Positions 27,269 to 35,803 of a stretch of 64,000 nt of DNA are shown piece after piece (the first letter of the stretch is position 1; each line of letters begins with the position of its first letter). The notes beneath the pieces were generated by a model. It was not told the origin of the DNA. It saw only the letters and a program-made list of their open reading frames with translations, and made no database searches. Origin of the DNA: Aquimarina algiphila (GTDB lineage: Bacteria; Bacteroidota; Bacteroidia; Flavobacteriales; Flavobacteriaceae); assembly GCF_007489275.1 (NCBI RefSeq), contig NZ_VLNR01000022.1:19931-83930 (forward strand), in the 5' to 3' direction. Position numbers and translations under genes: made by a program.

Positions 27269-29827
27269 ATGGATGATAATTTTTCACCCAGAGTTAAAGA
27301 TGTTATTGCTTACAGTAAAGAAGAAGCTCTGAGATTGGGGCACGATTTTATTGGTACAGAACATCTTATGTTAGGATTATTACGTGATGGAAGTGGGAAA
27401 GCAATTAGTATCCTTGATGCGTTAGATATAGATTTGACTAATTTAAGAAGAAAAGTTGAAATCCTTAGCCCTGCAAATCCTGATATAGCGGTGGCCTCAA
27501 ATGAAAAAAAGAATTTACATTTAACTAGACAAGCAGAAAGAGCATTAAAAACTACTTTTTTGGAAGCAAAACTATTTCAAAGTTCTTCTATTAATACTGC
27601 TCATCTTCTGTTATGTATTCTAAGAAATGAAAATGACCCAACTACAAAGCTTTTAAATCGTTTAAAAGTGGATTATGATAACATTAAAGACCAATTTAAG
27701 TTTATGATAACGAACGAAGAAGAATATATAGATAACCCAAAAGCAGAATCTTTCTCTGAAGATGATGATGATTTGACAGGAGATGCGTCTAAAGAAAACC
27801 CTTTTAATTCTCCATCTGGAGGAAATAAAGCGGGTAAAAAATCAAAAACTCCTGTTCTAGATAATTTTGGAAGAGACCTTACTGCAATGGCAGAAGAAGG
27901 TAAATTGGATCCCGTTGTCGGTCGATCAAAAGAAATAGAACGTGTTTCCCAGATTCTTAGTAGACGTAAGAAAAACAACCCTTTATTAATAGGAGAGCCT
28001 GGAGTTGGTAAATCCGCTATAGCTGAAGGACTTGCCCTAAGAATTGTACAACGAAAAGTCTCTAGAATATTATTTGACAAAAGAGTAGTTACTCTTGACT
28101 TAGCTAGCCTTGTTGCCGGAACCAAATACAGAGGTCAATTCGAAGAACGAATGAAGGCTGTTATGAATGAACTAGAAAAGAATGATGATATTATTCTTTT
28201 CATAGATGAAATTCACACTATTGTAGGTGCCGGAGGAGCAACCGGAAGTCTTGATGCTTCAAATATGTTCAAACCTGCTTTAGCAAGAGGTGAAATTCAA
28301 TGTATAGGAGCCACAACTTTAGACGAATATCGACAGTATATCGAAAAAGATGGAGCTTTAGAAAGAAGGTTCCAAAAAGTAATTGTAGAACCTACTAACA
28401 TAGAAGAAACTATAGAAATCCTTAATAATATTAAGGAGAAATATGAGGAGCATCACAATGTTAGCTATACACCAGAAGCTATAAAAGCTTGTGTGAAGCT
28501 AACCAATAGATATATGACAGATCGTTTTCTTCCAGATAAAGCTATAGATGCTCTGGATGAAGCAGGCTCCAGAGTTCATATTACTAATATCGACGTTCCT
28601 AAGAAAGTTTTAGATTTAGAAAAAAAATTAGAGGAAGTTAGAGAACTCAAAAATAGTGTTGTCAAGAAACAGAAATATGAAGAGGCTGCAAAACTTAGAG
28701 ATGATGAGAAAAATCTTGAAAAAGAACTAGGAGTTGCTCAAGAACAATGGGAAAAAGAATCGAAACTGCATAAAGAAACAGTAGATGAAGAAAATGTTGC
28801 TGATGTAGTTTCTATGATGACAGGAATTCCTGTAAATCGTATTGCCCAAACAGAAAGCAATAAACTAGCGGAGTTACCAAGCCTTATTATGGGTAAAGTT
28901 ATTGGGCAAGACGAAGCTGTTACCAAGGTCGTAAAAGCAATACAACGTAATCGCGCAGGACTTAAAGACCCAAACAAACCGATTGGATCCTTTATATTTC
29001 TTGGACAAACAGGAGTTGGTAAAACTCAATTAGCAAAAGTATTAGCTAGAGAACTTTTTGATAGTGAAGATACACTCATTCGTATAGACATGAGTGAATA
29101 CATGGAAAAATTTGCTGTTTCAAGGCTTATAGGAGCTCCTCCGGGATATGTTGGCTATGAAGAAGGTGGACAACTTACAGAAAAAGTAAGAAGAAAACCA
29201 TATGCTGTCATTTTATTAGATGAAATCGAAAAAGCACATCCTGATGTTTTTAACATGATGCTTCAAGTTTTAGATGATGGATATTTGACAGATAGTTTGG
29301 GTCGTAAAATCGATTTTAGAAACGCTATAATTATAATGACCTCTAATATTGGAGCTCGTAAATTAAAAGATTTTGGACAAGGAGTAGGATTCGGAACTAC
29401 AGCCAAGAAATCTCAGGCAGAAGATTATGCAAAAGGAGTTATCGAAAATGCTTTAAAAAAGGCATTTGCTCCCGAATTTTTAAATCGAGTAGATGATGTT
29501 GTAGTTTTTAATGCTTTAGAAAGAGAAGATATTCATAAAATTATTGATATCGAACTTGATAAGCTATACGGAAGAATCAAAAGCCTTGGATATGATTTAT
29601 CCCTTAGTGAAAAAGCTAAGGATTACATAACAGAAAAAGGGTTTGATAAACAATACGGAGCAAGACCACTAAAAAGAGCTATTCAGAAATATATAGAAGA
29701 TGCTTTGGCTGAAGAGATTATAAATGCTCAACTACAGGAAGGTGATAGTATTTTCATGGATATGGATGATGATTCTGGAGAACTTACAATAACCATTAAG
29801 AAAGCCGAAAAATCAGCTGAATCTTAA
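27269..29827 (+). CDS. clpC: ATP-dependent Clp protease ATP-binding subunit ClpC
   Basis: ClpC is a double-AAA+ unfoldase that feeds substrates to ClpP. The 852-residue protein has the Clp N-domain (about 1-150), first AAA domain with Walker A GEPGVGKS (242-249) and Walker B VVTLDLA/IILFIDEIHT, a UVR-type coiled-coil linker (around 445-500), a second AAA domain with GQTGVGKT (579-586) and Walker B AVILLDEIEKAHPDVF, and the ClpB-type D2-small domain. The linker distinguishes ClpC from ClpA. It would degrade misfolded proteins under stress. A strong hairpin terminator follows, so it appears monocistronic. Confidence 0.96.
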   Translation: MDDNFSPRVKDVIAYSKEEALRLGHDFIGTEHLMLGLLRDGSGKAISILDALDIDLTNLRRKVEILSPANPDIAVASNEKKNLHLTRQAERALKTTFLEAKLFQSSSINTAHLLLCILRNENDPTTKLLNRLKVDYDNIKDQFKFMITNEEEYIDNPKAESFSEDDDDLTGDASKENPFNSPSGGNKAGKKSKTPVLDNFGRDLTAMAEEGKLDPVVGRSKEIERVSQILSRRKKNNPLLIGEPGVGKSAIAEGLALRIVQRKVSRILFDKRVVTLDLASLVAGTKYRGQFEERMKAVMNELEKNDDIILFIDEIHTIVGAGGATGSLDASNMFKPALARGEIQCIGATTLDEYRQYIEKDGALERRFQKVIVEPTNIEETIEILNNIKEKYEEHHNVSYTPEAIKACVKLTNRYMTDRFLPDKAIDALDEAGSRVHITNIDVPKKVLDLEKKLEEVRELKNSVVKKQKYEEAAKLRDDEKNLEKELGVAQEQWEKESKLHKETVDEENVADVVSMMTGIPVNRIAQTESNKLAELPSLIMGKVIGQDEAVTKVVKAIQRNRAGLKDPNKPIGSFIFLGQTGVGKTQLAKVLARELFDSEDTLIRIDMSEYMEKFAVSRLIGAPPGYVGYEEGGQLTEKVRRKPYAVILLDEIEKAHPDVFNMMLQVLDDGYLTDSLGRKIDFRNAIIIMTSNIGARKLKDFGQGVGFGTTAKKSQAEDYAKGVIENALKKAFAPEFLNRVDDVVVFNALEREDIHKIIDIELDKLYGRIKSLGYDLSLSEKAKDYITEKGFDKQYGARPLKRAIQKYIEDALAEEIINAQLQEGDSIFMDMDDDSGELTITIKKAEKSAES

Positions 29828-29850
29828 AAACAAACTGAATTATAATTAAA

Positions 29851-29884
29851 AAAGACTACTATAGCTATATAGTAGTCTTTTTTT
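29851..29884 (+). terminator. Terminator of clpC
   Basis: AAAGACTACTATA pairs with TATAGTAGTCTTT, followed by a long T run. Confidence 0.85.
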
Positions 29885-29927
29885 TACTTAATCTATTGAC
29901 GACTAAAAATTTATAATTTTTTAAGTT

Positions 29928-29935
29928 TATCTTTG
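29928..29935 (+). promoter_or_regulatory. Putative -7 promoter element TATCTTTG
   Basis: Matches the Bacteroidota TAnnTTTG consensus, 21 bases before the ATG of the first paralogue. The nearest upstream TTG (29896-29898) is farther than the usual spacing, so only the -7 part is supported. Confidence 0.45.
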
Positions 29936-29956
29936 TTAGACTAACAAATCAATTTA

Positions 29957-30352
29957 ATGATTACATCTTTTGATTTCAACTTTGGTATAGTTGAAGTACA
30001 TAATGACTATATTTTGTCAGTCATGAAAGAAGGAGTCACTGTTTTCTCAAAATACAATGACCTTCTAAAAATGGGAGCTAATCAATACTACAAAAACAAG
30101 CCTTTTGTATATATAACAAATAGAATAAATTCATATTCTGTAGATCCCGCTATCCATATGGAGATGTCTAAAATAAAAAATTTGATTGGAGTTGCTGTAA
30201 TATCTAGCGATCCTAGACAAAAAATGCAAACCAAATTAGAAAAATCACTTTTCAAAAAAGAATTCAAATTATTCGAAACTCTGGAACAAGCTTTAGAGTG
30301 GAAAAATGAAATTTTGAAAAAGCATATTCGTGATTCAAAAGATGTTAATTAA
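29957..30352 (+). CDS. SpoIIAA/STAS-like small protein, paralogue 1
   Basis: The 131-residue cytoplasmic protein resembles the small STAS/SpoIIAA-like family of flavobacteria: an N-terminal strand pair (FDFNFGIVEVHNDYILSVMK), a central KNKPFVYITNRINSYSVDP and a C-terminal helix ending ETLEQALEWKNEIL. It is clearly paralogous to the next gene (KNKPFVY, RINSY, W-K-N-E-I all shared). It lacks a signal peptide. The role is unknown; STAS-like folds often mediate anti-sigma or partner binding. Confidence 0.6.
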   Translation: MITSFDFNFGIVEVHNDYILSVMKEGVTVFSKYNDLLKMGANQYYKNKPFVYITNRINSYSVDPAIHMEMSKIKNLIGVAVISSDPRQKMQTKLEKSLFKKEFKLFETLEQALEWKNEILKKHIRDSKDVN

Positions 30353-30465
30353 ACAAAAACTCTACTATTTTTAATATATTCGTCATTCACAATAAGGGAA
30401 AAACACTTTTTTTTCATCTTATTTAAAGATTAAACTCATATCTTTAAAAAGCTAAGGCATACTAA

Positions 30466-30843
30466 ATGGTTACTTCATATAATTTTGATTTTTGTCATAT
30501 AGAAATTTATAATGACTATATAAAAGCTGTAATGAAAGCTGGAATTACAGTTTCTCCTGAGCACAATACCATTTTATTACAAGTTGTAGAAAAACATTTT
30601 AAAAATAAACCTTTTGTATATCTTACCCATAGGATTAACTCCTATGCTGTAAATCCAACCATATATTTAGAGACGGCTAAAATCAAAAACTTAGTAGGAT
30701 TTGCTGTTGTATCAAACGATCCGAAACAAATCATGCAAACTAAAGTTGAAAAAATATTTTTCGGAAAGGAATTTAAACAATTTGACACTATAGAAGCTGC
30801 ATTAAACTGGAAAAATGAAATCATTAAAAAATATAAGGATTAA
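30466..30843 (+). CDS. SpoIIAA/STAS-like small protein, paralogue 2
   Basis: The 125-residue protein aligns end to end with the gene 113 bases upstream (FDFCHIEIYNDYIKAVMK, KNKPFVYLTHRINSYAVNPT, IEAALNWKNEII), so the pair arose by tandem duplication. The divergence is large, suggesting an old duplication with separate roles. The gap carries no obvious hairpin, and a terminator follows this copy. Confidence 0.6.
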   Translation: MVTSYNFDFCHIEIYNDYIKAVMKAGITVSPEHNTILLQVVEKHFKNKPFVYLTHRINSYAVNPTIYLETAKIKNLVGFAVVSNDPKQIMQTKVEKIFFGKEFKQFDTIEAALNWKNEIIKKYKD

Positions 30844-30872
30844 TCAACCCATATCAAAAAATATATAAATAC

Positions 30873-30907
30873 AAAAAGAGCAGTTATCTATAATGACTGC
30901 TCTTTTT
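30873..30907. terminator. Bidirectional hairpin terminator before rny
   Basis: AAAAAGAGCAGT pairs with ACTGCTCTTTTT, extended inside by a GTTAT/ATGAC wobble stem; A and T runs lie on the outer sides. It can serve the plus-strand pair and the minus-strand rny gene. Confidence 0.8.
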
Positions 30908-30929
30908 TTATATTAGATTTCAAGCTTAT

Positions 30930-32498
30930 TTACTTAGCTATATTTACCGCTCTTGTTTCTCTTATCACTGTTACTTTTACCTGACCTGGATATGTCATAT
31001 CTGTTTGGACTTTTTGAGAAATTTCAAATGAAAGACTAGCTGCTTTTTCATCATTTACCTTTTCGCTTTCTACAATTACTCGTAATTCTCTTCCTGCTTG
31101 AATTGCATACGCTTTTTTAACTCCATCAAATCCAAAGGCTATACCTTCTAAATCCTTTAGTCTTTGTATATAAGAATCTAACACCTGACGTCTTGCTCCT
31201 GGTCTTGCTCCACTAATCGCATCACAAACCTGAACTATTGGAGAAATCAAAGAAGTCATTTCTACTTCATCATGGTGAGCACCAATCGCATTACAAACTT
31301 CTTTCTTTTCACCGTATTTTTCTGCCCATTGCATTCCTAATATAGCATGCGGCACCTCGGTTTCAGTATCAGGAACTTTCCCTATGTCATGAAGCAACCC
31401 TGCCCTCTTCGCTAGTTTAGGATTTAATCCTAATTCTGCAGCCATTACTCCACATAATTTTGCTACTTCTCTAGAATGCTGTAAAAGATTCTGCCCATAA
31501 GAAGATCTGTATTTCATTCTTCCTATAGTCTTAATTAACTCTGGATGTAATCCATGTATTCCAAGATCGATTACGGTACGTTTTCCTACTTCGATGATTT
31601 CTTCATCAATTTGTTTTCTGGTTTTTCTTACGACCTCTTCAATTCGCGCTGGATGAATCCTTCCATCGGTTACTAATTTATGTAAAGATAAACGAGCTAC
31701 TTCTCTCCTTACAGAATCAAAACATGATAAGATAATAGCTTCTGGGGTATCATCAACTATAATTTCTACTCCGGTTGCAGCTTCAATTGCTCTGATATTT
31801 CTTCCTTCTCGACCTATAATTCTACCTTTTACATCATCACTTTCGATATTAAATACAGAAACACAGTTCTCTATTGCCTCTTCTGTCCCAATTCTTTGAA
31901 TTGTATTAATAATGACTTTTTTAGCTTCTTGCTGCGCAGTTAATTTAGCTTCTTCTATGGTGTCTTGAATCACGGCCATGGCATCAGTTTTTGCCTGTCC
32001 TTTTAAAGATTCTACCAACTGTTCTTTTGCCTCTTCTGCAGACAAACCTGATATCACTTCTAATTGCTGTACCTGGCTTTTATGTAATTTTTTAAGTTCA
32101 CTTTGTTTCTTTTCTAAATAATCTTGACGTTGTTGTGTCTCTTTTATTTTTTCTTCTAACTCTGTGTTTAGCTTTTTACTTTTTGATAATTCATTAGAAA
32201 CTTGAGATTCTTTATCTCTAGTTCTCTTCTCGGCTTCTGCAATTTTTTTATCTCTGGATAATATTACTTTTTCATGTTCAGATTTTAACTCTATAAATCT
32301 TTCTTTAGCTTGTAAAATTTTATCCTTTTTAATGGTCTCCCCTTCGCTTTTTGCGTCTCTTATTATGCTTTCAGAAGTTTTCTTAGCACTTTTAATCATT
32401 TCTGATGCTTTGCTGCGCTCCAAGACTTTAGCGATGATAAATCCTATCACCAATCCTGCGATCCCGGCAACTATCAAAAATATAATATTATTATCCAT
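30930..32498 (-). CDS. rny: Ribonuclease Y
   Basis: RNase Y is a membrane-anchored endoribonuclease that initiates mRNA decay. The 522-residue form starts at ATG 32498 ([20 protein letters not shown]), giving the usual N-terminal membrane helix; an upstream frame to 32594 adds 32 residues and overlaps the 6S RNA, so it is not used. A long coiled coil (about 30-200) is followed by a KH domain ([19 protein letters not shown]) and an HD domain with [11 protein letters not shown] and AHHDEVEM. It lies downstream of zapA and of the 6S RNA on the same strand. Confidence 0.95.
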   Translation of the reverse strand: MDNNIIFLIVAGIAGLVIGFIIAKVLERSKASEMIKSAKKTSESIIRDAKSEGETIKKDKILQAKERFIELKSEHEKVILSRDKKIAEAEKRTRDKESQVSNELSKSKKLNTELEEKIKETQQRQDYLEKKQSELKKLHKSQVQQLEVISGLSAEEAKEQLVESLKGQAKTDAMAVIQDTIEEAKLTAQQEAKKVIINTIQRIGTEEAIENCVSVFNIESDDVKGRIIGREGRNIRAIEAATGVEIIVDDTPEAIILSCFDSVRREVARLSLHKLVTDGRIHPARIEEVVRKTRKQIDEEIIEVGKRTVIDLGIHGLHPELIKTIGRMKYRSSYGQNLLQHSREVAKLCGVMAAELGLNPKLAKRAGLLHDIGKVPDTETEVPHAILGMQWAEKYGEKKEVCNAIGAHHDEVEMTSLISPIVQVCDAISGARPGARRQVLDSYIQRLKDLEGIAFGFDGVKKAYAIQAGRELRVIVESEKVNDEKAASLSFEISQKVQTDMTYPGQVKVTVIRETRAVNIAK

Positions 32499-32521
32499 AA
32501 TTTGTGTTAGTGTTTGTATAT

Positions 32522-32690
32522 AAAAAAAGCCTGCACTAGCAAAGGTTCTGTATAAACTCTGTAAAAACAGGTTTAGGGCTAACAAATTGCTCAAGAATCC
32601 GCTCTATGGCGGCGCGCTTTTACAACTTAAACTCACCCTTTTTAAATAATTCTTGTTGAGTTTATCAAAATAACAACTAGTGCAGGCAGT
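32522..32690 (-). ncRNA. ssrS: 6S RNA (6S-Flavo type)
   Basis: On the minus strand the transcript starts near GCCTGCACTAG (plus 32678-32688) and ends with its complement CTAGTGCAGGC (plus 32529-32539) followed by a seven-base T run (32522-32528), giving a closing stem of 11 pairs over about 160 nt. Inside, GATAAACTC pairs with GAGTTTATaC, and CCGC/GCGG forms a short apical stem, leaving the long bulged hairpin typical of 6S RNA, which mimics an open promoter and binds RNA polymerase. The position between zapA and rny also fits: zapA is next to ssrS in enterobacteria. Exact ends are estimated. Confidence 0.8.
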
Positions 32691-32714
32691 AACCTTTATT
32701 TATTTTAAAGAACG

Positions 32715-33005
32715 TTATGATAAATGATCATGTAGCAAATCGTTTAATTCATTCAATCTATTTGCCACATTAATCATATCATCATCTTTATCTATAGTCT
32801 TTTGTTCTACTTGTGCAGCAAATTGCAAAGCACACATTGCTAATACATCTTGCTTATCTCTAACCGCATAACTTTGCTCAAATTGCTTAATCATAACTTC
32901 TATCTTTTTTGCAGCCTTCCGTAAACCTTCCTCTTGATCAGGGTTAATTGTCAATGGATACACTCTGTCTGCAATAGATAATTTAATTTTAAGCTTATCT
33001 GCCAT
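32715..33005 (-). CDS. zapA: Cell division protein ZapA
   Basis: ZapA promotes bundling of FtsZ protofilaments at the Z ring. The 96-residue product matches the family: an N-terminal strand region (MADKLKIKLSIADRVYPLTI), the EEGLRKAAKKIEVMIKQF helix, an ALQFAAQVEQ motif and a C-terminal coiled coil. The length is usual. It lies 7 bases downstream of a coiled-coil gene on the same strand and just upstream of the 6S RNA. Confidence 0.9.
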   Translation of the reverse strand: MADKLKIKLSIADRVYPLTINPDQEEGLRKAAKKIEVMIKQFEQSYAVRDKQDVLAMCALQFAAQVEQKTIDKDDDMINVANRLNELNDLLHDHLS

Positions 33006-33012
33006 ACTTTAT

Positions 33013-33303
33013 TTACTCAGAGAGTTGAGCAATACACATATCAATCTCTCTTATTAAAGCGTTTATTTTGAGCTTTGTTTCTCTTTTATGTTCGTCACTG
33101 CCTAGCATTGCATTAGCATTTTTGAGGGCACTGAATTTTTCTTCCCAATGCTTTAATTGATCTGCCTGATCCTCTGAATTGGACTCTAATGCAACAATTT
33201 TCTCTTTTAGATCTGTATTTTGTTGTTTCAATAATTCATGCTTATGAAGCAACTTACTTATTCTATTTTCAAGAGAATCAATAATTTCAATTAAATCACT
33301 CAT
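33013..33303 (-). CDS. Coiled-coil protein, possibly ZapB-like
   Basis: The 96-residue product is almost entirely heptad-like coiled coil (IIDSLENRISKLLHKHELLK, QQNTDLKEKIVALESN and so on) with no other domain. It is translated just before zapA (7-base gap), and a short coiled-coil partner upstream of zapA is usual in flavobacteria, so a ZapB-like divisome role is a reasonable guess. Sequence alone gives only the coiled coil. Confidence 0.75.
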   Translation of the reverse strand: MSDLIEIIDSLENRISKLLHKHELLKQQNTDLKEKIVALESNSEDQADQLKHWEEKFSALKNANAMLGSDEHKRETKLKINALIREIDMCIAQLSE

Positions 33304-33396
33304 TGATAACTTTTACACAATACTTCGTTACACAAAGTTAACATACCAATTGAAAAAACCCAATAGTTTTTAAACTAATTTTAATGCTATCCCTTA

Positions 33397-34515
33397 TTAT
33401 ACTTCAATCTTTAATATTTCTTCTACTTTAGTCAAGGATGATGCTATTATCTGATGCATATCATAGTAACGATATTCTGCTAATCTTCCGCCAAAAATAA
33501 CATGTTTAGATTTCTTTGATTCTTCTTTGTACTTCTTAAACACATCTTGATTCCTATCGTTATTAATTGGATAATATGCTTCTTTACCTCTATCCCAACT
33601 TTCGGGGTATTCTCTTGTTATGATTGTTTTATCCTGTTTTCCAAATTCAAAATGTTTGTGTTCTATAATCCTAGTAAACTTGTACTCTGAATCATTATAA
33701 TTAACAACTGCATTTCCCTGATAATTTTCTACATCATGCAATTCATGCTCAAATCGTAATGACCTATATTCTAATTGTCCATACTTATAATCAAAAAACT
33801 CATCTATCTTACCTGTATAAACCACTTTATCTGCCAAAGATTCTAACGCTACTCTATCTTCAAAAAAATCAATGTTAGTTTTTGTTTCGATACCTTCCAA
33901 TAAACCATTAATGATAGTATTGTAACCTCCAATTGGTATGCCTTGATAAATATCATTAAAATAATTATTATTATATGTATATCTAACTGGCAACCTTTTA
34001 ATAATAAAAGCCGGTAAATCTGTGGCTTTAGTCCCCCATTGTTTCTCTGTATACTCTTTGATAAAGGTTTCATAAATATCTTTACCTATTAATGATAAGG
34101 CTTGTTCCTCAAGATTTTTAGGAGATTTCACACCATATTCCTTTATCTGCCCATCAATTATCTCTTTTGCTTCCCGAGGTGTTTTGGTCCCCCATAATTG
34201 ATAAAAAGTATTCATGTTAAACGGTAAGTTATATAACTTTCCTTTTGACAATGATAGAGGAGAATTTATATAATTATTAAATGTTGCAAATTGATTTACA
34301 TAATCCCAAATTCGCTTATCATTTGTATGAAAAATATGAGCCCCATACTTATGTACATTAATTCCTTCTTTTTGTTCACAATATACATTGCCTCCAAGAT
34401 GTTCTCGTTTATCAATTACCAAACATTTTTTATTGTGTTTGGTCATTTCGTGAGCAAAAACACTTCCAAATAATCCTGCCCCTACAATCAGATAATCATA
34501 TTTTTTTTCTTTCAC
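33397..34515 (-). CDS. glf: UDP-galactopyranose mutase
   Basis: Glf interconverts UDP-galactopyranose and UDP-galactofuranose using reduced FAD. The 372-residue length is typical. The Rossmann GAGLFG motif (12-17) starts the FAD site; KYGAHIFHTNDKRIWDYVN, the WGTKTPREA and EKQWG segments, and a C-terminal GGRLAEYRYYDMHQ, which carries the conserved arginine, are all family signatures. It diverges from a glycosyltransferase gene (34695), together forming a small galactofuranose module for a surface glycan. Confidence 0.95.
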   Translation of the reverse strand: MKEKKYDYLIVGAGLFGSVFAHEMTKHNKKCLVIDKREHLGGNVYCEQKEGINVHKYGAHIFHTNDKRIWDYVNQFATFNNYINSPLSLSKGKLYNLPFNMNTFYQLWGTKTPREAKEIIDGQIKEYGVKSPKNLEEQALSLIGKDIYETFIKEYTEKQWGTKATDLPAFIIKRLPVRYTYNNNYFNDIYQGIPIGGYNTIINGLLEGIETKTNIDFFEDRVALESLADKVVYTGKIDEFFDYKYGQLEYRSLRFEHELHDVENYQGNAVVNYNDSEYKFTRIIEHKHFEFGKQDKTIITREYPESWDRGKEAYYPINNDRNQDVFKKYKEESKKSKHVIFGGRLAEYRYYDMHQIIASSLTKVEEILKIEV

Positions 34516-34694
34516 TCTACTTGTTTTTTCTTAAGAAGCTTCTATTTCAATTTCAATTTTCAAAACTAATACATTTATAGCTAATTTACGTGCATATTTA
34601 TAAGATGAAAAAATCACAACTTGATAATCCTTATATGATAGGGTATAAAAAATAAAATGTATGTATCTTTCAAGCCACAAATCGATATATTTAT

Positions 34695-35741
34695 ATGATG
34701 GGATATTTTATTTCCAGAAATTACAAATCTCTTTTTAATGCTGCTGGAAAAGCAAAAACAGATTGTGAGTCTATTCTTGCGCAAATGGGATTCAAAAATC
34801 TCGGATTCAAACAATCTTCAATACCAAATTCTGCAATAGGTACTATCAAAAACTTTTTAGGCATAACATATGCTTTATTAAGATTACCATATAAAAGCAC
34901 ATTATGCACTCAATACCCATTAAATAAATTTAGAGGGTATGTCTTATTCATGGCAAAGCTCAAAAAGTGTAAAATTATTACTATAGTTCATGATGTTCGA
35001 TTTTTAAAAGGAAGAACTGGTAATGCAGATAAAGAATTAAAGAAAATTATTACATCCAATGCCATTATTGTTCATAACGATGCTATGAAAAACTGGTTTC
35101 TTGAACAAGGTGTTAAAATACCTATTATTGTACTCGGTATCTTTGATTATATTCTCAAAGATGGACTTCCTGATCAAAATGATAATAACCAGGGAGAAAA
35201 ACCTCATGAAATAGTGTATGCAGGTGGATTTGGTGAAGGTAAAAACTCTTACATATACGATCTTGATACTCTTAATGAAAAGAATTTTAAGATGAACCTA
35301 TACGGTATAGGTTTTGATTATCAAAAACTAAAAATTTCTAAAGAAGAATCTGTTCTATCCTATGAAGGTGCATTTCCTTCTGATGTCGTGGCCTATCATA
35401 TCAAAGGTTCATTTGGGCTAGTCTGGGATGGTATTTCAACAGAAGAATGTAGTGGACAATATGGACAGTATCTCAAGTACAACAATCCACACAAAACTTC
35501 CTTGTATATCTTATGCGGATTGCCAGTTATTGTTTGGGATCAAGCAGCTATCAGTTCATTTATTAAAGAAAATAATATTGGCTTTACGATATCTAATTTA
35601 GATCAATTGAGTGATATTCTTGATAATTTATCAGTAGAAGAATATAAAGAAATGAAAAGTAACGTTAATAATGTTAGAACCAAAATCATTTCTGGTGGGT
35701 ATTTAAACGACGCAGTTAATCAAGCATTAAAAATTACCTAA
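34695..35741 (+). CDS. Putative galactofuranosyltransferase (WbbI/GlfT-like)
   Basis: The 348-residue protein resembles the beta-1,6-galactofuranosyltransferase group that includes WbbI. The N-terminal half (KAKTDCESILAQMGFKNLGF, YPLNKFRGYVLFMAKLKKCK, ITIVHDVRFLKGR) and the C-terminal half (EIVYAGGFGEGKNSYIYDLD, then SFGLVWDGIS and NNPHKTSLYILCGLPVIVWD) have the GT-B arrangement of these enzymes. It faces glf, which makes its expected donor UDP-galactofuranose. Two adjacent ATGs (34695 and 34698) are possible starts. The acceptor is unknown. Confidence 0.8.
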   Translation: MMGYFISRNYKSLFNAAGKAKTDCESILAQMGFKNLGFKQSSIPNSAIGTIKNFLGITYALLRLPYKSTLCTQYPLNKFRGYVLFMAKLKKCKIITIVHDVRFLKGRTGNADKELKKIITSNAIIVHNDAMKNWFLEQGVKIPIIVLGIFDYILKDGLPDQNDNNQGEKPHEIVYAGGFGEGKNSYIYDLDTLNEKNFKMNLYGIGFDYQKLKISKEESVLSYEGAFPSDVVAYHIKGSFGLVWDGISTEECSGQYGQYLKYNNPHKTSLYILCGLPVIVWDQAAISSFIKENNIGFTISNLDQLSDILDNLSVEEYKEMKSNVNNVRTKIISGGYLNDAVNQALKIT

Positions 35742-35803
35742 CCTACCAAAAAAATAAGTAGTTTTATAGACAATTGACAAACATTCATATATTTTCCCCT
35801 TAT

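Noticed and set aside
32499..32594. Longer N-terminus for RNase Y
   Set aside because: It overlaps the 6S RNA and precedes the standard membrane helix start at 32498.
35774..35803. TTG start of the M23 peptidase
   Set aside because: ATG 35804 gives a clean signal peptide; the extra ten residues would precede it.
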